Of a stretch of 14,255 nt of DNA, positions 6,310-14,158 are shown piece by piece (the stretch's first letter is position 1; every line of letters starts with the position of its first letter). Origin of the DNA: Chloroflexota bacterium (GTDB lineage: Bacteria; Chloroflexota; Chloroflexia; QHBQ01; JADMIH01). The stretch covers positions 1 through 14,255 of the forward strand of contig JADMIH010000100.1 in NCBI GenBank assembly GCA_015478675.1. The letters are read 5' to 3'. Position numbers and translations under genes: made by a program. The notes under the pieces are model-generated. The model was given only the letters and a program-made list of their open reading frames with translations. It did not search any database and was not told the origin of the DNA.

Positions 6310-6897
6310 CTACTGCTCTTTCTCCAATTCGCTCGCCAGGAGTATCGCTTCGGCCACTTCGCGCATAGATTTGCGCATATCCATGCTACGCTTCTGAATG
6401 CGCCGAAAGGCGTCGCCCTCTGAGAGGCCATAACGGTCCATAAGAAGGCCCTTGGCGCGGTCAATTACCTTGCGCGCCTCAAGCGCTTCCTTCATATCGC
6501 CCAGTTCTTTACGCACCTGCTGGAACTCGCGGAAGCGCCCCAGCGTCACCTCGATAGCGGGGCCCAACTGAGTCTCGCGGAAAGGCTTGACGAGATAACC
6601 GATCACGCCCGCCTGCGTCGCACGCTGCACAAGGTCAGGCTCGCTGTAGGCGGTAAGGAGGAGGACAGGAGCAATCTCCTCGCCTGTAAGGAGGCGAGCC
6701 GCCTCTATGCCATCAAGCTCAGGCATTCTGATGTCCATGATCACAAGATCAGGGCGCAGCTCGCGAGCCAGACTAACGGCGTTGGAGCCATCCGCCGCCT
6801 CACCCACCACAGAGTAACCCAGCCCTGTGAGCATCTCCCGCAAATCCATCCGAATGATCGGATCATCATCAGCAATTACAACACGTGTTTGTGCCAC
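6310..6897 (-). CDS. ANTAR-domain response regulator (AmiR/NasT-like antiterminator)
   Basis: A 195-residue two-domain protein. The receiver domain (about 4-120) has the acidic pocket at D10-D12, the phosphoacceptor D55 in LVIMDIRMP, T82 and K104 in VKPF, so it should be phosphorylatable. A short coiled coil (about 120-142) leads to an ANTAR domain (about 134-189) with the conserved ARKVIDRAKGLLM, AFRRIQK and AEAI pattern. Proteins of this class bind paired hairpins in nascent mRNA and prevent transcription termination when phosphorylated. The start is GTG at 6897, with AGGAG about 9 nt upstream. It stands alone: no histidine kinase or obvious target operon is in the window, so its signal and target are unknown. 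Confidence 0.92.
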   Translation of the reverse strand: MAQTRVVIADDDPIIRMDLREMLTGLGYSVVGEAADGSNAVSLARELRPDLVIMDIRMPELDGIEAARLLTGEEIAPVLLLTAYSEPDLVQRATQAGVIGYLVKPFRETQLGPAIEVTLGRFREFQQVRKELGDMKEALEARKVIDRAKGLLMDRYGLSEGDAFRRIQKRSMDMRKSMREVAEAILLASELEKEQ

Positions 6898-6932
6898 TCT
6901 TCACTTCTCCTATACATTTTTGCAGTCATAGA

Positions 6933-6941
6933 ATTATAACA
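6933..6941 (-). promoter_or_regulatory. Extended -10 promoter for the ANTAR regulator
   Basis: On the minus strand, TGT precedes TATAAT (6938-6933), a perfect extended -10. The -35 region is poor. The predicted start near 6926 leaves a leader of about 28 nt, too short to hold an ANTAR target structure of its own. Confidence 0.45.
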
Positions 6942-6970
6942 CAACACTTTACCCACACTACTCACTACAG

Positions 6971-7030
6971 GTTACGAGTCAGTGGTAAGCAGATAGATGT
7001 CATAAAGGCGAAGGCTATGCAACTCGTAAC
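6971..7030. repeat. Inverted repeat in divergent promoter region
   Basis: GTTACGAGT (6971-6979) and ACTCGTAAC (7022-7030) are perfect 9-bp inverted copies about 42 bp apart. They lie between the ANTAR regulator promoter and the rarA promoter. The core ACTCGTAA also occurs in the pspA leader (5027-5034), linking it to the heptamer repeats. Confidence 0.4.
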
Positions 7031-7064
7031 TAATGGGGAAAACCAGGAGGATCAGAGGCCAATA

Positions 7065-7073
7065 TGGTATAAT
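7065..7073 (+). promoter_or_regulatory. Extended -10 promoter, probably leaderless rarA mRNA
   Basis: TGG followed by TATAAT (7068-7073) is a perfect extended -10. Six bases separate its last T from the A of the rarA ATG (7080), so transcription should begin at or within a base of the start codon. No Shine-Dalgarno lies at normal distance. AGGAGG at 7045-7050 is 29 nt away and upstream of the -10, so it would not be in the transcript. Confidence 0.55.
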
Positions 7074-7079
7074 TAAAAG

Positions 7080-8444
7080 ATGGACAAACGTTCTGAAAAC
7101 AGCACGACAATGTTCGCAGATGAGCGCTTCAACACGCCTCTGGCCGCCCGCCTTCGCCCCACTACTCTTGATAAAATTCTGGGGCAAGAGCATCTGCTTG
7201 GGCCGGGCAAGACTCTCCGAAAAGCAATCGAAGCCGACAGAGTGCCGTCGCTCGTGCTGTGGGGGCCACCGGGAAGCGGCAAGACTACGCTGGCTCGCGT
7301 GGTTGCGAGGAGTACAAATGCTTTCTTCGCCCCCATCAGCGCGGTTGCCGCAGGGGTGGCCGATCTCCGCAAGATCGTCAAAGAAGCCGCCGAACGCTAT
7401 AGTGATAGCGGCCAACGGACAATCCTCTTCATAGACGAAATACACCGCTTCAGCAAGAACCAGCAAGACGCTATTCTCCCTTATGTTGAGGACGGCACAG
7501 TCACCCTCATCGGCGCGACAACCGAGAACCCATCTTTTGAGGTCAACTCAGCGCTATTGTCACGCTCCAGGGTGGTCGTGTTACATGCCCTGGGCGTGGC
7601 TCAGCTAAATGAGCTTATAGACCGTGCGCTTGCGCAAGCCGATGGGCTTGGCACCCTGCACGCCAGCCTCACACCTGAGGCGCGGGAGCACCTGCTGCAA
7701 ATCTCCGACGGTGACGCTCGCTCGATGCTGAACACCCTGGAGCTTGCTGCTGTCTCCACAGCGCCGTTGCCGTCAGGTGAAAGGGTAATTGATCTGCCGA
7801 CCGTTGAAGATGCCGCCCAACAGCGGTGGCTGCAATATGACCGCGCGGGCGAAGGCCACTACGATGCTATCTCGGCGCTTCATAAATCCGTGCGCGACTC
7901 CGATCCCGACGGTGCTCTCTACTGGCTGGGCAGGATGCTAGAGGCGGGCGAAGATCCCCTCTTTGTAGCACGCAGACTGATAAGAATGGCAAGTGAGGAT
8001 ATTGGCCTCGCCGATCACCATGCGCTGACTCTCTGCATGGCGGCGCAGCAGGCAGTGCATTTCGTCGGAATGCCGGAGTGCGAGCTTGCTCTCGCGGAAG
8101 CGGCTGTCTACCTTGCCCTTGCACCCAAAAGCAACGCTCTCTATACAGCTTACAAAGCTGTAAAGGACGACGTTGCCCACACCAGAAACGAGCCTGTGCC
8201 GATGCACCTGCGAAACGCCCCCACCGGCCTGATGAAAGCCGTAGGCTACGGTCAGGGCTATAGGTACGCGCACGACTACGAAGGTGCGCAAGTAGAGCAG
8301 AGCCACCTCCCCGACTCCCTGAGCGGTAGGCGCTACTACCATCCAACTGAGCGTGGGTATGAGGCCCGCCTCAAAGAGAGGATGCAGGAGTGGGCGCGGC
8401 AGCGCAGACAGAAGAGCGCGAATAACCCTGGCAAGGAACGCTGA
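7080..8444 (+). CDS. rarA: Replication-associated recombination protein A (RarA/MgsA, AAA+ ATPase)
   Basis: A 454-residue clamp-loader-like AAA+ ATPase of the RarA/MgsA/WRNIP1 family, which acts at stalled or collapsed replication forks. After a short N-terminus come PLAARLRPTTLDKILGQEHLLGPG (about 20-43, given in part: PLAARLRP, GQEHLLG), Walker A GPPGSGKTT at 62-70, Walker B ILFIDE at 115-120, sensor 1 in ATTENP at 146-151, and the SRSRV arginine-finger region at 161-165. The C-terminal half has the family's typical helical and tetramerisation region with MASEDIG and, late, GYRYAHDYE. Length is normal. The start is ATG 7080 because an in-frame TAA (7074) precedes it; M11 at 7110 is a less likely alternative. 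The TPR gene begins 5 bp after its stop and is probably co-transcribed. Confidence 0.95.
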   Translation: MDKRSENSTTMFADERFNTPLAARLRPTTLDKILGQEHLLGPGKTLRKAIEADRVPSLVLWGPPGSGKTTLARVVARSTNAFFAPISAVAAGVADLRKIVKEAAERYSDSGQRTILFIDEIHRFSKNQQDAILPYVEDGTVTLIGATTENPSFEVNSALLSRSRVVVLHALGVAQLNELIDRALAQADGLGTLHASLTPEAREHLLQISDGDARSMLNTLELAAVSTAPLPSGERVIDLPTVEDAAQQRWLQYDRAGEGHYDAISALHKSVRDSDPDGALYWLGRMLEAGEDPLFVARRLIRMASEDIGLADHHALTLCMAAQQAVHFVGMPECELALAEAAVYLALAPKSNALYTAYKAVKDDVAHTRNEPVPMHLRNAPTGLMKAVGYGQGYRYAHDYEGAQVEQSHLPDSLSGRRYYHPTERGYEARLKERMQEWARQRRQKSANNPGKER

Positions 8445-8449
8445 GGCAG

Positions 8450-11400
8450 ATGGACCTCGCCTGGCTGGCAGGGGCCGGCGTCTTACTGCTGGTGACCGGG
8501 CTTTGCGCCCTCGCCTACGACACAGTCCGCAGAAAGCAAGAGAGCAGCCCTTATCCTTACCCGGATGCCTCCACCACAGCGCTCGACGAAACAGCTATCC
8601 AGCAAAAACTGGCCCTCCCGCCTGAGTCTTTCCAGCCGCCAACGAGCGCGCCACAGGGTCTCCCACCTCTCCCACCTCTCCCACGCCGCACAACCGCCAC
8701 TCTACGCTCATCTTCTATGCAGGTTCCCGCGCCGGTCCAGAGTACAGCTCAAAGCTTGGGGCGCGGCATCAGCCGGCGTGCCAAAGGGGTCATAGCAGTA
8801 ATCTCTCTGTCAGCAGTAGGCGTCGCTCTGGCAGTTGCGGTCGCGCAGTCAAGTCCTGCGCCCGCACCGCCCGGCAGCATAGTTATCGGTATAGCCGGCT
8901 TCGCAGGTACGCCGCGCAACGACGATTTCGCCAACAAGCTGGCAGACGATATTCTCAAAGCAGGAGTTGAGAGCGGCACCCCAAAGCTGGTGATGCGAAT
9001 CTCACAGGCGCGCCCGGCAACTGCTGAGCAAGCAGCCGCTGAGCTTGGGCGCGTCAAAGCCGATTTCCTTTTATGGGGAGAAGTAGGCAGCACAGGCGCG
9101 ATAACTGCATCCCTTGTGATAGCGCCCGGCTTATCTGTTGGTGAAGAACAGTGGCAGCAGTTCACATCGCCCGAATTGGAAGGGTTGCTTCTGCCCGAAG
9201 CATCAAGCCTCCAGTTGCCACCCACAGCGGGCACGGACCCTCTGGTGCCGCTCTCCCTGGCGCTGGCAGAGTTGAAGATGGGCAGTTATGCAGCCTCAGC
9301 GAAAGCCGCATATGGCGCACAAGCCACAATAGAGGGAGGGGGAGGCCAGGCGCAAATAGGTAGCCTGGTGGAAGGCGTGGCACAGATTGGCGCCAGGGAC
9401 TATGCAGGCGCGCTGGGCAGCTTGGCGCATGTAGAGAGCCTGGGCAGCATGCCGCCGGAGGCGCTTGTGGATAGAGCAGTAGCTCGCCTCGCGCTCAGCG
9501 ACTACAGTGGGGCCACAGCCGATGCAGGCCGTGCCCTGGCGGACCGTGAAGCCTCCGATAAGACCCTGGCGCTGGCGCATTCCCTCAGAGCCGAAGCGGA
9601 GATAGCAACAGGAGAGTTGAACCAGGCGCTCGCCGACCTCAATGAAAGTATCAGGCTGGACTCCGGCTACCTTCCTGCACGTCTCCACAAAGCAGAAGCG
9701 CTTTACCGACAGGCGCAGCCGGACGCCGCCCGCATCGAGCTAGATATCCTCATCAAGCAAGCGCCTTATGCCGCTCCCGCTTACCGGCAGATGGGGATGG
9801 TGCTACTGATGCTAGGGCAGCCCGAGAATGCCCACGCGCCTCTCGCTCAGGCCGACCGCATCTACTCGCAGTGGATAGGAGCGCTCCGAGCGGATGAAGC
9901 AAAGGCGCAGGTTACGGGCGATACGAGCCAGGCACAGCGCGCCACAGATGGGATATTGCGCTTGAACCGCGAAGTTGCGGCGGTTCACCTTTACGAGGGT
10001 ATGGCCTGGACCGATCAGGGCCGCAAGGAGCCGCCAGAAACTTTCCTGGGCGGTGTATGGAGGAATATCAGAGGCCAACCCACCACTTATGAGCGTGCTC
10101 TATCCGAAGTGCAGGAGGCGGCGCGGCTCGACCCTCGTCGCGGCGAAGTGCCGCTCCAGATCGGCGCTATCTACACCCTGATGGGAGATACCACCAGGGC
10201 TGCGCAAGCCTTACAGCAGGCGAAAGAGCTCGATCCAGGCGCGCCTGAGCCTTACGTCGCACTCGCCACTATGCAGCAGAAGCAGGGCAACCCGCAAGAG
10301 GCCGCCAAAACCCTCAACGCGCTGCTGGCCCGCACACCGAGCTATTACGCAGCCTACGACCAGCTTTACCAGATATATACGGCTGCGGGCGATAAGGGAT
10401 CGGCAACCACCACCTTGCAGCGCGCAGTGCAAGTCGCCCCGCAGAGCGCGGCTGACCACTTGTGGCGCGGCAAGTTCCTGCGAACTCTGGGCAGCGACGA
10501 TGATGCGGTTGCCGAATTCAAGGCAGCAGAGCAGGACCCCTCGCTCTGGGAGGCGCACCTGCGGCTTGGTGAGATATTTCAGCAGGAGGGGCAGAACGCT
10601 GATGCGCTGGCAGAGTTTCAGCTGGCTCTGGCGATACAGCCCAACGACCCCACCGCTCTGCTCAATGCAGGCAAGCTGCTTGATTCGGCTGGACAGCCCG
10701 ATGACGCTGAGAAAACATTCCAGCGGCTAACGGCGGTAGCGCCCGGCAACGTTGATGGTCATATAGCTTATTTGCAGCTGCTGGCGAGCAAGGGTAATCT
10801 TGATGGCGCTGTGGCAGAAGGAAAGCGAGCAGTAGCCGCCGACGACAAGCGCGCCGACGCCCACTTCTTCCTCGGCATTGCCCTCGCAGCCCAGCAAAAG
10901 TGGCCCGAAGCCTCCAACGAGTTCAAGGCAGCCACCGAACGCGACCCAAACTACTTTGAAGCGTTTATAAGATTAGCAGCCTCGCTCTTCCACGAAGATC
11001 GCTATGCGGATGCGATAGCTGTGAGCGACAAAGCAAGCTCGATGCGCAGCGACGACCCGCAGCCTTACAGGTGGAAAGCTGAGGCGCAATTTGCTCTGGG
11101 TGATACAGGTGGCGCGCTGGCTCAACTCGGCACAGCGCTGCGCTTGTCACCCCAATATGCCGATGCTCTGGCCCTGACGGCGCGAGTATATACGGCAGAG
11201 GGAGATGAGCCGGCAGCAATCAGCTACGCGAACAAAGCTTCACAGGCCGACCCGCGAAACCCCGCGGGGCTGCTGGCTCTCGGTGAGCTTTATCTGGCGC
11301 GGGGGCGGAGTAGCGAAGCGGTGCAAACGTATAGCCAAACACTGCAAATATTGCCCAAATCTGCTGAGGCAATCACCGGGCAGGGGCGCGCATATGAGCT

Positions 11401-11917
11401 TGCAGGCGACTATAACAAGGCGCTAAAGCTTTACAACGACGCGGCGCAAGCAGATCCGCGCTATGCTGACGCCCACCTCTACGCAGGAGAGACATATGTG
11501 GCCCTCGGCAGGTGGGATGATGCCCTCAAAGAGTACGGGACCGCCGTCCAGCGAAGGCCTAACTGGCCGGTTGCGTTATACTACCTGGGCAGGGCATACC
11601 TTGAGCGCAAGGACCTGGGGAATGCTCAGGCTGCTTTTGCGAAGGCAACGCAGTTCGCACCCGGTATGGTGGAGGCATGGTTCGGCCTCGGCATAGCTGA
11701 CCGCGACATGGGCCAGGCCAAAGAAGCGATTGACGCCCTCAACCGCGCCGTGCAACTAAAGAGTGAATACGCCGACGCCTGGCTATACCTCGGTCTCACA
11801 TACGAAGAGAGCGGCACGCTGGACAAAGCCGCCGGTGCATTTACACGTGCGCGTGACGCAGCCACCGATAGCTCTGTAAAGGCGCAAGCCGAGCAAGGAC
11901 TGTCGAGAGTAAAATAG
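8450..11917 (+). CDS. Membrane-anchored TolB-like/TPR repeat protein
   Basis: A 1155-residue protein built mainly of tetratricopeptide repeats. One hydrophobic helix lies at about 2-22, then a Pro/Ser/Thr-rich linker (about 30-108) with LPPLPPLPR at 71-79, then a second helix at about 112-133. Residues 142-230 (IVIGIAGFAG, then AAAELGRVKADFLLWGEV) resemble the alpha/beta fold of TolB-N/CsgG-like domains that precede TPR arrays. From about 265 to the end I see roughly 23-25 TPR units with the W/L-G-Y-A-P spacing and repeated D/P-N/R-Y-A-DA turns; one unit near 512-560 has an insertion (ETFLGGVWRNIRG). No enzyme motif is visible. The start has GAGG 3 nt upstream and lies 5 bp after rarA. It is likely a protein-protein scaffold at the membrane; a role in envelope or exopolysaccharide assembly is only inferred from the neighbouring glycosyltransferase. 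Confidence 0.82.
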   Translation: MDLAWLAGAGVLLLVTGLCALAYDTVRRKQESSPYPYPDASTTALDETAIQQKLALPPESFQPPTSAPQGLPPLPPLPRRTTATLRSSSMQVPAPVQSTAQSLGRGISRRAKGVIAVISLSAVGVALAVAVAQSSPAPAPPGSIVIGIAGFAGTPRNDDFANKLADDILKAGVESGTPKLVMRISQARPATAEQAAAELGRVKADFLLWGEVGSTGAITASLVIAPGLSVGEEQWQQFTSPELEGLLLPEASSLQLPPTAGTDPLVPLSLALAELKMGSYAASAKAAYGAQATIEGGGGQAQIGSLVEGVAQIGARDYAGALGSLAHVESLGSMPPEALVDRAVARLALSDYSGATADAGRALADREASDKTLALAHSLRAEAEIATGELNQALADLNESIRLDSGYLPARLHKAEALYRQAQPDAARIELDILIKQAPYAAPAYRQMGMVLLMLGQPENAHAPLAQADRIYSQWIGALRADEAKAQVTGDTSQAQRATDGILRLNREVAAVHLYEGMAWTDQGRKEPPETFLGGVWRNIRGQPTTYERALSEVQEAARLDPRRGEVPLQIGAIYTLMGDTTRAAQALQQAKELDPGAPEPYVALATMQQKQGNPQEAAKTLNALLARTPSYYAAYDQLYQIYTAAGDKGSATTTLQRAVQVAPQSAADHLWRGKFLRTLGSDDDAVAEFKAAEQDPSLWEAHLRLGEIFQQEGQNADALAEFQLALAIQPNDPTALLNAGKLLDSAGQPDDAEKTFQRLTAVAPGNVDGHIAYLQLLASKGNLDGAVAEGKRAVAADDKRADAHFFLGIALAAQQKWPEASNEFKAATERDPNYFEAFIRLAASLFHEDRYADAIAVSDKASSMRSDDPQPYRWKAEAQFALGDTGGALAQLGTALRLSPQYADALALTARVYTAEGDEPAAISYANKASQADPRNPAGLLALGELYLARGRSSEAVQTYSQTLQILPKSAEAITGQGRAYELAGDYNKALKLYNDAAQADPRYADAHLYAGETYVALGRWDDALKEYGTAVQRRPNWPVALYYLGRAYLERKDLGNAQAAFAKATQFAPGMVEAWFGLGIADRDMGQAKEAIDALNRAVQLKSEYADAWLYLGLTYEESGTLDKAAGAFTRARDAATDSSVKAQAEQGLSRVK
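8660..8684 (+). repeat. 9-bp tandem repeat inside the TPR gene linker
   Basis: CTCCCACCT is repeated twice exactly and then partly (CTCCCAC), in frame, encoding LPP-LPP-LP at residues 71-78 of the proline-rich linker. Its length may vary between strains by slippage without breaking the frame. Confidence 0.6.
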
Positions 11918-11927
11918 CGCTTATTGT

Positions 11928-11955
11928 GTACTGCGTATTGCGGGTTGCGTAAGGG
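11928..11955. repeat. Degenerate heptamer repeat (GTATTGC type)
   Basis: The gap after the TPR gene reads GTACTGC, GTATTGC, GGGTTGC, GTAAGGG, four units of 7 bp with only small changes. It lies upstream of the likely start of the glycosyltransferase and argues against the more distal TTG start at 11924. Confidence 0.5.
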
Positions 11956-11998
11956 ATCAGGGATAAGCGCCACGCGGTACGCTTCCTTTTCAACACGA

Positions 11999-14158
11999 AT
12001 GGCAATTCCAACAGTAGCAGATCACGCTCCCGCTACCATAGAGATGGGGAGCGTGCAACGCCCCATAAAAGAAGAGGGGAAAAGAGCCGCGCTCCTCGAC
12101 CTGCTGGCGGTTATGGTTGCGTGCGCGCTTTTCCTGAGCATTGGCCTTTATCAGATTACGCTTCCAGGTCTGTACACGGACGAAGCGTTCGATGTGATCC
12201 CCACTATGCAGATGCTGTTGGGACACCCTGTCGAATTGCAGCGCAATGTGCTGCATCTTGGCAACCTCAGCTTGCCTCTTATGTCAAGCAGTGATTACCA
12301 GGGGGTCACAAGCACCTATCTTGCCCTTCCTTTCTTCATGATAGGTGGGATCAACGTTGTATCGTTGCGGGTGATGACTGTGCTGGTGGGGGCGCTCGCC
12401 ATTGTCCTCGCGTTCTTTCTGGCGCGTAGCTGGTTCGGCCGCGCAGAGGCGCGGCTTACAGTGCTGCTGCTGGCGACCTCGCCCGGCTGGATCTTCTGGA
12501 GCCGATTAGGTGTTTATGTCGTCTCCGAAGTAGTGCCAATAGCCACGGGCGCACTGCTGGCTTTTACAGCGTGGGTGCGGCGCAGACCTTTCGGCGAGCG
12601 CAACGGGCAGTTATTCCTGGGCGCCTTCTTGCTCGGCCTGGGCCTTACCACCAAGCTCCTCTTTCTCTGGTTTATCGTGGCGGTAGCCGTCTGCGCTATC
12701 ATGGTCTGGGGCTTGCCGGTATGGGAGCAGCGCAAGGAGTGGCTGCAAGACCGTGCGCATTGGCTGCGGGTTGCCATCTTAGCGGGGATAGCTTTCTGCG
12801 TCGGGGCCTTTCCCTTCTTGCTTTACAACCTTCTCACCAGGGGCACATATCTGGTGCTCAGGCAGGGAGTAAGCTCAGCCTCCACCTCGCAAGGTGTGAA
12901 CAACACGGCTCTGCTTCGCAACCTCTGGGCCGAGGCCGATGCCTTTCGAGTGCTGCTGGATGGCAGCTACTTCTGGTTTCAGGGTGTCTTTGGCCGCGTC
13001 TACTTCAATCCTCTAACTCTCTCTGTCTTTGCACTTTCAGCAGTCGGGCTGGCAGCTATAACGCTGACCGACAGGCGACGCGGCGAAGCCAAGCCCAGCA
13101 GACTGGCTATCGCCGGTGGCGGGTCACTGGCGGTAGCTCTCCTTGTGGCGATTATGATAGGGCTTACGAACACAGCCCAGACGTCCGCGTTTTCAACCGC
13201 AGGCGTTATACTCCTAACTCTTGCGGGCGTAGCTGCTATACTCGCTGCTACGCTCAAGCGCGAGGGTGGCGCCGGGGCTGTTGGCTTGCCGCTCCTGGTT
13301 ATCACCACTATCGCGGGCGCGGTGTGGTGGCTTGGCGGCTCCAGTAGGCCCGAGGGAGCCGCGCCGGGAGCATGGCTTGGCCTTTGGCCCATAGATGCAG
13401 TTGGGATAGTTTTCTGGCTGGCTGGCGGCTGCCTGGTACTGCTAATGGCAGCCGACCGCCGCCCTGCGCACCACCAGCGCGCTCTGGCGGTTTCGTTAGC
13501 TTTTATTGGGCTGGTAGTTGCTCAGAGCGCGGTTACTCTCTCCGGCCTGTGGAGCACACATCTACTGCTGCTGCTGCCTTTGCCTCAGATGGTGATCGCA
13601 GCTTTCGCGGTGGCGGCAGGAAGGCGCGTCGTCCGGCTGTGGCATCCGAGGATAAGCCATCTGCGGGCCAGCATAAAGGCCGCGCCCGCGATACTGTTAG
13701 TCGGCTCGATGCTGCTTCTCGACCTCGGTGTAGATTACTCATACCATCATGACCTTACAATCACAGGGGGCGCCACAACCTTCTCAGATGCCATATATAC
13801 GTTGGCCGACTACCTGGAGCAGCATCCACAGGATAAGGTCGTGGCGATGGACTGGGGTTTCAAGCGCCCCTTGCAGTTCCTCACCCTTGAGAAAGTGAAT
13901 CCCATTGAGGCCTACGGCTACTCAGCCACTCCACCAGCCGGCTTCTACACAGGCTTGCGCGAGCTACTAGCAGACCCCAACACGCTCTACCTTTTTCATG
14001 GCTACGGCACAAACGACAGCGCCCGCGCAGGCACGGCATACCCGCGCTACGAAGCCTTCATGTCGGAGGTCGCCAAAGCGGGCAAGACGGCAACCCTGGA
14101 AAAGACTTTCACCCACCGCGATGGCGGCCCTGTCTACGAGGTTTACTCGGTCAGGTAG
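11999..14158 (+). CDS. GT-C membrane glycosyltransferase (GT39/PMT-like)
   Basis: About 719 residues from ATG 11999. Other starts are TTG 11924, which would translate the heptamer repeat, and ATG 12044; none has a clear ribosome binding site. A first membrane helix at about 32-54 is followed by LYTDEAFD with D61-E62, the acidic pair in the first extracytoplasmic loop that marks ArnT/PMT-type GT-C enzymes using polyprenyl-phosphate sugars. Some dozen further hydrophobic segments run to about 578. The last 140 residues form a soluble extracytoplasmic domain (FSDAIYTLADYLEQ, then AMDWGFKRPLQF). It likely transfers a sugar outside the membrane onto a protein, lipid or polymer; acceptor and donor are unknown. 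It follows the TPR gene by 81 bp on the same strand and may share its transcript. Confidence 0.8.
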   Translation: MAIPTVADHAPATIEMGSVQRPIKEEGKRAALLDLLAVMVACALFLSIGLYQITLPGLYTDEAFDVIPTMQMLLGHPVELQRNVLHLGNLSLPLMSSSDYQGVTSTYLALPFFMIGGINVVSLRVMTVLVGALAIVLAFFLARSWFGRAEARLTVLLLATSPGWIFWSRLGVYVVSEVVPIATGALLAFTAWVRRRPFGERNGQLFLGAFLLGLGLTTKLLFLWFIVAVAVCAIMVWGLPVWEQRKEWLQDRAHWLRVAILAGIAFCVGAFPFLLYNLLTRGTYLVLRQGVSSASTSQGVNNTALLRNLWAEADAFRVLLDGSYFWFQGVFGRVYFNPLTLSVFALSAVGLAAITLTDRRRGEAKPSRLAIAGGGSLAVALLVAIMIGLTNTAQTSAFSTAGVILLTLAGVAAILAATLKREGGAGAVGLPLLVITTIAGAVWWLGGSSRPEGAAPGAWLGLWPIDAVGIVFWLAGGCLVLLMAADRRPAHHQRALAVSLAFIGLVVAQSAVTLSGLWSTHLLLLLPLPQMVIAAFAVAAGRRVVRLWHPRISHLRASIKAAPAILLVGSMLLLDLGVDYSYHHDLTITGGATTFSDAIYTLADYLEQHPQDKVVAMDWGFKRPLQFLTLEKVNPIEAYGYSATPPAGFYTGLRELLADPNTLYLFHGYGTNDSARAGTAYPRYEAFMSEVAKAGKTATLEKTFTHRDGGPVYEVYSVR

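Noticed and set aside
7064..7072. Minimal ORF ATG-GTA-TAA just before rarA
   Set aside because: It overlaps the -10 box, so it would not be in the predicted transcript, and two codons are expected by chance.
7033..7434. Plus-strand frame starting ATG 7033, overlapping rarA
   Set aside because: It overlaps the unmistakable RarA frame for most of its length and its product has no recognisable features. The AGGAGG at 7045-7050 lies after its start, so it does not support it.
12571..13347. 258-residue open frame inside the glycosyltransferase
   Set aside because: It lies in another frame of a clear membrane protein gene, its translation is rich in Ser, Gly, Arg and His with no domain pattern, and it has no ribosome site. 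It is a shadow frame of GC-rich coding DNA.
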